A DNA stretch of 16,559 bases from assembly GCA_002083615.1 (NCBI GenBank), contig MSXO01000050.1:1-16559 (forward strand), in the 5' to 3' direction. Under the pieces are notes generated by a model. The model made no database searches, was not told the DNA's origin, and saw only the letters and a list, made by a program, of their open reading frames with translations. The translations under genes and the position numbers were made by a program. Of this stretch, positions 1 to 7,248 are shown one piece after another. The number at the start of each line of letters is the position of its first letter. Positions within the stretch are counted from its first letter, which is position 1. The stretch comes from Proteobacteria bacterium ST_bin11 (GTDB lineage Bacteria; Pseudomonadota; Gammaproteobacteria; Methylococcales; Methylomonadaceae).

Positions 1-409
1 AGCACGCGGCGCTATTGTTTGGATAACGATTTAACGAGTTATGCCGGTCGTGTTTTGTGGCTCAGCCTTTGACGGTGGCTGATGAGGTCTTATCATGTTC
101 AGACCTCAACGACTGGCACCCTTTTGTTTTATACTTTGATATGTGTGAGCACACAATACGGCGCGTCAGGTTGCCTTCGGGTCTGTGAGTGGATCGCCAA
201 CTCAGTTCGCACGCCCATTCTATTGGATACCCAATAGAATTTGATCTGGCTGAAAAATCAATTATTTTCCCCCAATCTATGAGAGGGAAATTTGCATTGC
301 AGGCAACCTAAGAATTCTAAAATTTCGGTTCCGTTTTTACTTCGTCTACTTCCCTAAAACGAAAAATACGAAAATCTATTTATCGCGCAATTTGCCTTCA
401 TTTATCGCG
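1..409. other. Noncoding segment next to the broken cas2, rich in small hairpins
   Basis: No open reading frame of useful length lies here on either strand. Perfect inverted repeats are crowded together: 62-67/77-82 (TCAGCC), 83-90/101-108 (TGAGGTCT), 142-146/151-155 (TGTGT), 186-190/200-204 (TGAGT) and 217-226/231-240 (ATTCTATTGG, loop ATAC). A 9-base pair AGGTTGCCT (168-176) and AGGCAACCT (301-309) encloses the last two. The decamer ATTTATCGCG is repeated at 378-387 and 400-409, directly against the point where cas2 homology stops. I infer the end of a mobile element or a rearranged intergenic segment. I do not recognise a family. Confidence 0.45.
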
Positions 410-493
410 TTACGCCTCACGAAACACTTTGCGCCAGCGCTTGGTGTCACAAATGTCGTAGGTGACAATATACAGATGTTGCTGGGCGGCCAT
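410..493 (-). pseudogene. cas2: cas2, truncated to its first ~25 codons
   Basis: Starting at ATG 493-491, which overlaps the cas4-cas1 stop by one base (TAATG), the frame encodes 27 residues and stops at TAA 412-410. Residues 7-13 (LYIVTYD) are the first beta strand and metal-binding Asp of Cas2 endoribonuclease-fold proteins. Residues 14-24 (ICDTKRWRKVF) match the normal continuation. The expected next part (KLMKGYGEWVQLSVF in family members, then the second half of the ferredoxin fold) is missing, and the sequence changes to EA-stop. Cas2 is normally about 85-100 residues and forms the core dimer of the Cas1-Cas2 integrase, so this fragment cannot fold. The break lies near 413-421, beside the ATTTATCGCG repeats. 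A small chance remains that a deletion or assembly join, rather than an insertion, made the break. Confidence 0.85.
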
Positions 494-2211
494 TAGCGGG
501 TGGTGAAGTTGGGGTACTCCGGCAATTCGCCGAGCAAATAGCGTCCAAACAAGCGGGCCTGGATTTCAAACAAGCGCCGGTAATCTACCCGATAGCCAAA
601 CAGCGGGTGGGTAATTTCCTGACTCATGCGCCGTTCAAAGGCAGCGATAAAGCGTTTGCGCCCGCCTTCATCCAGCGCCACGCTTCCGGCCACGCAGGTA
701 AAGTCGGTGGGCCGCACTTCGCCATTGTTGATGACTTGCAGCACGGTGGAGTCAGCAATAATTGGCCGGAACGGTTCCATCAAATCCAGTGCCAATGCGG
801 GGCGACCGTAGCGCGGTTGATGATAAAAGCCGCGATACGGATCCAGGCCAACGGCGCTGAGCGACATGGTCCAGGTACGCACCAACATGGCATAGGCAAA
901 CGACAGCAAAGCATTGACCGGATCGGTGGGCGGGCGCCGATTGCGGTTATTAAAATCGAAGCTCATTTGCCGGGGATCGTCGGGCTTTTTAATCAGTTGG
1001 TCGAAGGCGCCAAAATACACTGCTGCTGCCGCGCCTTCGATGCCCAATAATTGCGGCAAATCCTTGGCGCGTTGTGATTTGTCGGCCAAGGCTTTGAGTT
1101 GATCCAGTAAGCCGTCTGGTGCTGTTTCGCCACGCCAATTGCGACGCAACTGCACCCTGCTGTTGTGGATTTTGCTGCGCACCAGATCGCGGGCAATGTG
1201 CAAACAGGCTTTATCATCGAAACTGGCTTTGTATTGCGCGGTACGCAGCTCGACATTTTTATGACCGGTGCCGATAGTGTGGCCGACAAACCAGCCGCCA
1301 AAGCTGTGCCAGCTGACCGGAATCTGCCGTTTCATCAAATCCTGCAAACATGGCGTAGTCATGTAAACATTGCCCATGATGACCACTTGCGAGGTATCGA
1401 TGAGGCGCGCGGTTTGCACTTTTTCATCGTCGATGCTGATTTCCAGCTCTTCGCCTTTTTTGCCGATTTTGGCTTTATACGCTTGCACATACACTGGCAA
1501 TGCCTCATCGCGCAGCACCGCCAGAGGACGCGGTTCCAGGCTGCCGTGATGCAGGTAATTGACTTCGTCTGGCAGGCAAATACCCACCAAGGAGCAAGCC
1601 GGACATTTAGGGCTGTCCTGCAACGGCGCGGGAATGTGGCCGCTATCGGCAATCAGCCGCAAGCCCTGAATGGCGTTGGCGGTGAGTTGTTCCAATTCTT
1701 CATCGAACGCCACTCGCACCCGCTCGCGGCTTTGCACAAAGTACAACAGGCCTTCATCGCAGCGATAACCGTGTTCACGCAAAATCAAACCTTGCACACA
1801 CAGTTGCACCCGCTCTGGGTCATAGGCACCGCGCGCTACATGCGGGCGTTTGCCGCGTTTGTAATCGACCGGCGTGACGATGCCGTCTTCCGCCTCCAGC
1901 AAGTCCAGCTTGGCAATAAGGCCCAAGCGATTGGAGGACAATTGAATCGAACGGCCATGCAGTTTGTCGTCGTCGTCCAGGTCATCCGCTACCGGAAAAC
2001 GTTTGCTGGGCTGATCGACACGCCGATGCGCATGATCGCCTTCCACGGTATCCGCCGAAGCTGCCCACTCACCCTGCACCCATTCCAGATACGCGAGTCG
2101 CGGGCAGTATTGGAATTCGTTAATCATCCGCGCCGGTAGCAACGGCACATCGCCGGAGAGTTCCGGGAATGGGAGCGGTAATTCGAGCTGGACGGGGGGC
2201 TGTTCGGACAT
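493..2211 (-). CDS. cas4-cas1: Cas4-Cas1 fusion, spacer acquisition nuclease/integrase (type I-G)
   Basis: 572 residues. Residues 1-220 are a Cas4 domain, a RecB-like Fe-S nuclease that trims prespacers and helps select the PAM. It has Cys36 (EFQYCPRLAY), Asp103, the DYKRGK motif with Asp116/Lys118, and the closing cysteines 203, 206 and 212 (CPACSLVGIC), so all four cluster ligands are present. Residues 228-572 are Cas1, the spacer integrase: the N-terminal beta domain is followed by GIEGAAAAVYF with catalytic Glu392, HQPRYGR with His464, and LALDLMEPFRP with Asp476/Glu479. Both active sites look complete. The fusion is characteristic of subtype I-G. The gene starts 17 bases after csb2, with only a weak ribosome-binding sequence, so translation may be coupled. 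Its Cas2 partner, immediately downstream, is broken, so new spacer acquisition is doubtful. Confidence 0.95.
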   Translation of the reverse strand: MSEQPPVQLELPLPFPELSGDVPLLPARMINEFQYCPRLAYLEWVQGEWAASADTVEGDHAHRRVDQPSKRFPVADDLDDDDKLHGRSIQLSSNRLGLIAKLDLLEAEDGIVTPVDYKRGKRPHVARGAYDPERVQLCVQGLILREHGYRCDEGLLYFVQSRERVRVAFDEELEQLTANAIQGLRLIADSGHIPAPLQDSPKCPACSLVGICLPDEVNYLHHGSLEPRPLAVLRDEALPVYVQAYKAKIGKKGEELEISIDDEKVQTARLIDTSQVVIMGNVYMTTPCLQDLMKRQIPVSWHSFGGWFVGHTIGTGHKNVELRTAQYKASFDDKACLHIARDLVRSKIHNSRVQLRRNWRGETAPDGLLDQLKALADKSQRAKDLPQLLGIEGAAAAVYFGAFDQLIKKPDDPRQMSFDFNNRNRRPPTDPVNALLSFAYAMLVRTWTMSLSAVGLDPYRGFYHQPRYGRPALALDLMEPFRPIIADSTVLQVINNGEVRPTDFTCVAGSVALDEGGRKRFIAAFERRMSQEITHPLFGYRVDYRRLFEIQARLFGRYLLGELPEYPNFTTR

Positions 2212-2228
2212 GGGGTTATAACGTGCCC

Positions 2229-3761
2229 TCAGAGTTCGTCGTCTACCGGCACAAACTGCCCCATGCCAAAATGACAGGCAAATCCCAGTGCTATTGGCCC
2301 GGCAACCGGTTCAGAAAAGCTGAGCTGCCAAAAAGAGCCTTTAGTATCTGGCTGAATCAACGTTTTTTTGGTTCTGAAACGATGGAAATCAACTGGGCGC
2401 AGTTCGCGTTCGTAAGGCGTGATGATCGACAACGTTTGTATATCAATCGGTTCCGGTATATTGCGCTCTCGGCATTCACGACGAATTTGCATGGGCACAT
2501 CAAAGCTTTTTTTCCAATGCCACGGGTGAAGATAGGGTGTGACTGATTCCCAGAAGCAGGCTCTTTGCACAACTGGCGTGGCACTTTTAAAATCCTCACG
2601 ACAGCCAATATGTTCCAGCATTACACGCCATTCCTGACCATCAAAGCCTTTTACTGTTTTTAACGCCCCCAATACCTGCCGCATCTCGTCATCAATCCCG
2701 CCGGGAATGTGTATCAACACATGGTCGAGCAAGCCTTGCGCATTGGATTGCGGCAAATAAAAGGCATGACAATGACGGTTGTCGGCATCCAAACCATGCC
2801 CGGATAGTAACGCGGGAATCGCATCCCCGCCTAATAACCATTTGGCTTTGCCCAAAATCGCTCGGCGTACATGTTCAGCAAAGCGAATCGTGTCAACATG
2901 TCGCATCAACGGCTTGCCGTAAACGGCATAGCGCACGGTATCGGTATCGGCAAAGGTTTTTTGCTTAGGCTGGACACGACTGGCAACACTGCTTTTCAAT
3001 GCCTGAATCGGACGCTGGTAAAGGACTTTTTGCGCAGCAGGGGGCGCACTCCAGCCGGCGTTTTGCAGATCAGCGGTGTCTAAACTGAGAGCGGTTAACC
3101 AGTTTTCCCGCAGCGTTGGCTCAATCGTTTTTAACGATTTTTTGTCTTCTTTACTTAAGGCTCCTTTTTGAAAACCCGACAAATAGCCATTACGAAAATG
3201 CACATAAGCCTCCGGCGCAAGCGGTGCATATAACTGCACAGGCTCGGTTTGCACTTCGCCGGTTTCAAGGTCGATCTGGGTTTTACCGGGAAAACAATTC
3301 AGTTCGCCCTGCCAGTCGGCCAAGCGTTTGGCTTCTACCCAGGATTCGGCGCGCCCCAGGTAGCCAATGCAATGCAGCAGTTCATCCAGCAACTCAATTT
3401 GCGCGTCGTCTAAGCTGCATTGCGGCCAATGCAGAATCAATGCCGCAGATTTATCGATACGGGCAAAGGCATCGAAAATCAGCGTCGATTTCTGACGATT
3501 CGGCATGTAATGCCGGGTATGGCTGTGCACGGCTAGCGGTAGCTGATACTGCGGCAACTCTGCCGCTAGGGTTTCCAGCAGGCTTTGCAGCACGGTTTGC
3601 GGGTAAAGCTGATGGTCGAGTTTACGATGCCAAGTGGCGATCAATGCACGGCTAAAACGCCAGGGATCGGGCGGCCAAGCCACATCCGCCTCGTTGACGT
3701 GCCGACCCCAGGGCGTGGCGTGGTAACGCCCGCCGGGAAAGCTGAGCGATAAGGTCAGCAT
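2229..3761 (-). CDS. csb2: Csb2, Cas5-Cas6 fusion of type I-G Cascade (GSU0054 family)
   Basis: 510 residues, the usual length for GSU0054-family proteins. The N terminus (RYHATPWGRHVNEADVAWPP, residues 12-31) is the Cas5-like family signature, followed by PWRFSRALIATW. The C-terminal part is a Cas6-like RAMP domain ending in a glycine-rich loop, ALGFACHFGMGQF (residues 491-503). In this subtype the protein supplies both the 5'-handle-binding Cas5 role and crRNA processing. Histidine-rich segments at 322-332 (GHGLDADNRHC) and WESVTPY at 404-410 are other family landmarks. His332 or a nearby His is a candidate catalytic residue, by inference only. The start lies three bases after the csb1 stop, which fits tight co-translation. 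No frameshift or missing block is seen. Confidence 0.93.
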   Translation of the reverse strand: MLTLSLSFPGGRYHATPWGRHVNEADVAWPPDPWRFSRALIATWHRKLDHQLYPQTVLQSLLETLAAELPQYQLPLAVHSHTRHYMPNRQKSTLIFDAFARIDKSAALILHWPQCSLDDAQIELLDELLHCIGYLGRAESWVEAKRLADWQGELNCFPGKTQIDLETGEVQTEPVQLYAPLAPEAYVHFRNGYLSGFQKGALSKEDKKSLKTIEPTLRENWLTALSLDTADLQNAGWSAPPAAQKVLYQRPIQALKSSVASRVQPKQKTFADTDTVRYAVYGKPLMRHVDTIRFAEHVRRAILGKAKWLLGGDAIPALLSGHGLDADNRHCHAFYLPQSNAQGLLDHVLIHIPGGIDDEMRQVLGALKTVKGFDGQEWRVMLEHIGCREDFKSATPVVQRACFWESVTPYLHPWHWKKSFDVPMQIRRECRERNIPEPIDIQTLSIITPYERELRPVDFHRFRTKKTLIQPDTKGSFWQLSFSEPVAGPIALGFACHFGMGQFVPVDDEL

Positions 3762-3764
3762 GGC

Positions 3765-4772
3765 TTATTCCCCGCTGTCCGTACTGTCCGTTTCGCCTTT
3801 GGTTTTTTTGGGCTTACCTTTTTCCCAAGTGACTTTGGTGACACTCGGCTCAGCAAAACGACCTTCAGCCTCAACAGCGGCAATCAAGCCTGGTAATGCG
3901 GCTTCTAACTCTGAGCGTTCCGGCAAACGCCAGCCAGCGGGACGCGTAACATTCAATTGCTGAACTTCCAAATCGCAAGCCGTGCGCAAGCGTAAACCAA
4001 ACTCTAAAACCGCACGAATTTTGTACAGTGCAAAAACAATCAGTAATTGTTCGACAGCGTTACCCAAACCAAAGCCACGAATTTGCGCCAAATCGACATT
4101 GAAGAAAGCGGTGATTTTGGGGGCTGTGTAGTCACTACGCGAATACGGCACATTGCCAAAGCCTTTGGCTGTCTCCCCTGACGGGTTTACATGGTCATTT
4201 TTTACGCCGCCGCTTTGCGCGACTTTGACATCTTCCGCCTCAATAAACGAAGACACCACGCGAGGCAAGCGCAAGCGTCCACCCGCTAATTCACCTTTTG
4301 CCAAAAACAGGCCGTGCAACAATGCGTTAGTGTCGTATTTCAATACCACAGAAGCCAGTTTGCGAATATCGACTGCGCCTTCGTCCATGTCGGCCAGTTC
4401 TTTCTTCAGCATATCAAAAACAGATTTATCGTCTTTATTCTCAAGCAAATAGGGGGAATTCAGACGATGCGCTTCCAATACGGTATTGGTTAAAGGATTA
4501 CCTTGTTTATCAATAATTTTTACCAATGGCAAACCTTTCAATGCCTCCACCCAATCGTCATTAGGCCCGTCCCAGCACACCGTTTCCATGCGGTTCGCCA
4601 TACTTTGTGCGGATTCGACCAATAACATGCGGTTACCATTGGGGCCGTCGTAAACCGCTGCACCCAAATCGGGAAAACCGGTAGGTTGAAACCGTGTCCC
4701 CTGCAAGGGCTTTAATTGGACTTCAATCAATAGTCTGGGTGCAGTCTGTAATGCAGAAAAATCAATTGTCAT
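3765..4772 (-). CDS. csb1: Csb1, Cas7-type backbone subunit of type I-G Cascade (GSU0053 family)
   Basis: 335 residues. Near the N terminus it carries the Csb1 signature GTRFQPTGFPDLGAA (residues 25-39), followed by MLLVESAQSMANRMETVCWD (49-68), which marks the GSU0053 family. Members form the multi-copy Cas7 filament that coats the crRNA spacer. YSRSDYTAPKITAFFNVDLAQIRGFGL (210-236) is another conserved block. The tail (318-335) is a charged, low-complexity Lys/Thr/Asp stretch. The start is well supported by AAGGAG seven bases upstream, the best ribosome-binding site in the effector operon. It follows a 172-base gap containing two REP-like hairpins, so this subunit may be expressed separately from, and more strongly than, csx17. 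That expression difference is inference. Confidence 0.94.
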   Translation of the reverse strand: MTIDFSALQTAPRLLIEVQLKPLQGTRFQPTGFPDLGAAVYDGPNGNRMLLVESAQSMANRMETVCWDGPNDDWVEALKGLPLVKIIDKQGNPLTNTVLEAHRLNSPYLLENKDDKSVFDMLKKELADMDEGAVDIRKLASVVLKYDTNALLHGLFLAKGELAGGRLRLPRVVSSFIEAEDVKVAQSGGVKNDHVNPSGETAKGFGNVPYSRSDYTAPKITAFFNVDLAQIRGFGLGNAVEQLLIVFALYKIRAVLEFGLRLRTACDLEVQQLNVTRPAGWRLPERSELEAALPGLIAAVEAEGRFAEPSVTKVTWEKGKPKKTKGETDSTDSGE

Positions 4773-4820
4773 ATCAAATCTCCTTGAAAGAATTTAAAAA
4801 CAAATACGGCAGTTTATTCT

Positions 4821-4840
4821 CCCTCTCCTGCTGGAGAGGG
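4821..4840. repeat. REP-like hairpin 1 in the csx17-csb1 gap
   Basis: CCCTCTCC (4821-4828) and GGAGAGGG (4833-4840) form a perfect 8-base stem with loop TGCT. It is followed by TTGGGGTGAGG, the typical flank of a repeat widely scattered in proteobacterial intergenic DNA. It stands in inverse orientation to the second copy at 4881-4920. Confidence 0.75.
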
Positions 4841-4880
4841 TTGGGGTGAGGAGAATTCAATAGCCGTGGGCCTTGATTGA

Positions 4881-4920
4881 TTTCCCCCTCACCCTGCCCT
4901 CTCCCTGAGGGAGGGGGAAA
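4881..4920. repeat. REP-like hairpin 2 in the csx17-csb1 gap
   Basis: TTTCCCCCTC (4881-4890) pairs perfectly with GAGGGGGAAA (4911-4920). Inside it an inner inverted repeat, CTCCCTGAGGGAG (4901-4913), offers an alternative fold. With the copy at 4821-4840 it makes an inverted pair that could form a long double stem in the transcript. It lies just after the csx17 stop, where such repeats often protect upstream mRNA or dampen read-through. Confidence 0.75.
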
Positions 4921-4944
4921 CGAGCGGATTGGTTACAGCAAAAG

Positions 4945-7248
4945 TCATAGCGACATCAGGTCGAGGCTTTCATCCGCGGGTTCGCGAGGCTTGAGCGCCA
5001 ACAACCCTTTGAGTTGACCAAACGCAACGGGAAACATCAGAGCCGCTAATAAATGCGCCCCGTCAATTCCCATTACACGCGGCGCTTGCTGCGGAAAATG
5101 CGGCAATTCGACACCCGATTGACGTAACTTGGCCCAGGCAAAATCGACGGCTTTTTGCGGTTGATCCGCCGCGAACCATGCCAGCACCTCGCCACGTAAC
5201 GACAACTTGATTCCTTCGGGAATAAAGCCGATTTTGACCAGCACCTGATCGGTGACGAAAAATGGCTTGAGCAAGGCGTAAGCAGCGGGCAGTGCCGTTG
5301 CGCTTTGTTTCGGAAAGTGGATGCTCGCAGAATGGAAGTCTTTAATCAGGGCCAAACCTTGAGCCAAGTCGCTGATGCGCTGGTCATCCACCGACTTCTC
5401 CAGAAAAGCGGAAATGTCGCCAAGGCTCGCACCTACTCCAAAGGCAAACGGCTTGTCTTGATTTTGCAGGCGTTGCGCGGCCAACAAGCGACAACGTGCG
5501 GTTTCGCAAAGATTGCGTGTCAGCGAACCTTCGCCCCAAACTGCCAAGCGTGATTCGTTGTCCCAGGCATCCCACTTTTTATCGGTTTTCAGGCCGGCAA
5601 AGTGGAAACGCATAGGTAGGAGTTTCTCAGCCGTTTTAGCTCTAGCAGTTTCTGGGGGCGCTTCCGGTTCAGTCGCATCTGAATAACCGGTTTTAAGACT
5701 AGCCAAAGCAGCTGCCAAACGAAACTCATTGCTAGCATCGTTGCTGGCTAACAGCCAATGATGAGTCAGTAATGGTATGGGTTGGCGTATGTCTTCCTGA
5801 GCTTTGTGGCTTTGGCTTAGTGAACGTTGAATCTTGCCGAGCAAAACCAGAATATCCTGACAGTTTTTCGAGTCGGTACTGCGTGTCAGATCGAACAAGC
5901 GATTTTCTAACTGATGCGCGAATGAAACCAGTCGCCCGCTTGCTTTATCGCTACGGGCAAAACGGCGCAGATTGTCTAAAAAACGATTGCGCTCCAGTTC
6001 GTTGATGAGTTCGGCAGCCGGGTTGGTTCGAGTGGCAATTCGATTAACGGGCGTGGCTAAATAGGCATCTCCATTCCGTTTAACAAAACCATATCGTTGA
6101 AATTCGGCAATACCTTTATCAACACCAAAAGCAGAAATCGCTCTGGCAAAATCCAAACCATCCTTGGCGAAACGGCGATCAACGGTAACTCGACCTTCTT
6201 GAAATAAACAGGAAATCTCAGCGAAAGATGTAGCCTGATTCCAAATTGGCAGCCATATTTCATTACGTGAGTTGGCCTCATCTTTAGGGCTACCAGCACC
6301 GCTTCCAACACCCATCATTCTGACTGTAAAAGGAAAACTAAGCGCACCGGCAGTATCAGAATTTAATCGTCTTACAGTATTAGTGGCAAAAAACAATCCC
6401 CCCTCTAACATCAAAACAAAATCCCAAGGATTAATTAGCGATTTAGATTCAAACCCAGATGTTCCATTTGGACTACCTGCATTTCCAGGTAAAAACTGTC
6501 CTATAGCAGCATCTTTTAGCATATGCGGTGTGGACTGAAGAAAAATTGACTGTTTCAGCCAATCTATTACGCAAGAGTTCGGTTTCCCAGTTATAGAGTC
6601 GAATAGCCGTAACAACCTCTGCATATAGTTGTTAGTAAAATCCAAGCGACCATCATTACCTCCTGTACCAAGTAACGGAGGGTAAGAAACTTTGTCTGAT
6701 CCAATTAGCAAAACAGCATCGAACCACTTTAGAAATTTATCTGGATAAGTATTTCTAATAACTTGTAATAACAAAACCTTTTGATTTTCCTTGGGCGCTT
6801 CGTCAAATCCTTTTTCGTTTAATATTTGGCGCGTTTTTGCTAGCAACTCTCTATAAAATTCAAAACGCTCACATTGACTTTGCAATAGCTTATTTAAAGT
6901 CCGTGTTGCCTCAGTTTCTTTATCTCGCACACCAGTTTTTATCTTTTTACCCGTTGTAAGTATTTTTCCTGTGTCAGAATCGATAGCTCCGGTTTTACCT
7001 TCTTCAAAATAAAATCCACTTCCAGCATTCCACGGCGCAGTAATCGGCGTAGCCCGATATTCCTCAAGAAAAAACTGCAACAAACCGGCTTCGTCTAGAT
7101 TGCTGTGCAAAACAAAGGCCTCATCACGCCAGTAGCCTTTGGCATTGGGGTCTTTTTGTTCGGCCACCAAACGAAGAATCCCCAGCGCTTTCAGATAATG
7201 CGCCAGCGGCGCGGGTGCGCAGCCTTTTAATTCGATTTCGTAGCTCAT
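4945..7248 (-). CDS. csx17: Csx17, Cas8-like large subunit of type I-G Cascade
   Basis: 767 residues from ATG 7248-7246. This start overlaps the cas3 stop (ATGA) and has AAGGAG upstream, so I prefer it to a longer frame reaching 7380. The N terminus (ELKGCAPAPLAHYLKALGIL, from residue 5) and the block TAPWNAGSGFYFEEGKTG are Csx17 hallmarks. SYPPLLGTGGNDGRLDFTNN and NPWDFVLMLEGGLFF follow. The family is the signature large subunit of subtype I-G; by analogy with Cas8 it should recognise the PAM and recruit Cas3. The frame is intact. The part coding for roughly residues 76-295 (7020-6361) is visibly AT-rich (about 37% GC by hand count, against about 55% near 4981-5220), which suggests recombination or relaxed composition in the N-terminal half. 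Confidence 0.93.
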   Translation of the reverse strand: MSYEIELKGCAPAPLAHYLKALGILRLVAEQKDPNAKGYWRDEAFVLHSNLDEAGLLQFFLEEYRATPITAPWNAGSGFYFEEGKTGAIDSDTGKILTTGKKIKTGVRDKETEATRTLNKLLQSQCERFEFYRELLAKTRQILNEKGFDEAPKENQKVLLLQVIRNTYPDKFLKWFDAVLLIGSDKVSYPPLLGTGGNDGRLDFTNNYMQRLLRLFDSITGKPNSCVIDWLKQSIFLQSTPHMLKDAAIGQFLPGNAGSPNGTSGFESKSLINPWDFVLMLEGGLFFATNTVRRLNSDTAGALSFPFTVRMMGVGSGAGSPKDEANSRNEIWLPIWNQATSFAEISCLFQEGRVTVDRRFAKDGLDFARAISAFGVDKGIAEFQRYGFVKRNGDAYLATPVNRIATRTNPAAELINELERNRFLDNLRRFARSDKASGRLVSFAHQLENRLFDLTRSTDSKNCQDILVLLGKIQRSLSQSHKAQEDIRQPIPLLTHHWLLASNDASNEFRLAAALASLKTGYSDATEPEAPPETARAKTAEKLLPMRFHFAGLKTDKKWDAWDNESRLAVWGEGSLTRNLCETARCRLLAAQRLQNQDKPFAFGVGASLGDISAFLEKSVDDQRISDLAQGLALIKDFHSASIHFPKQSATALPAAYALLKPFFVTDQVLVKIGFIPEGIKLSLRGEVLAWFAADQPQKAVDFAWAKLRQSGVELPHFPQQAPRVMGIDGAHLLAALMFPVAFGQLKGLLALKPREPADESLDLMSL

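Noticed and set aside
217..240. Ten-base hairpin as terminator of the cas operon
   Set aside because: The stem is A/T-rich and no U-tract follows on the minus strand, so it is kept only as an inverted repeat.
1165..2139. Long + strand open frame of 324 codons
   Set aside because: It mirrors cas4-cas1 on the opposite strand, is rich in His/Gln/Phe/Arg without domain motifs, and has no ribosome-binding site. It is a shadow frame.
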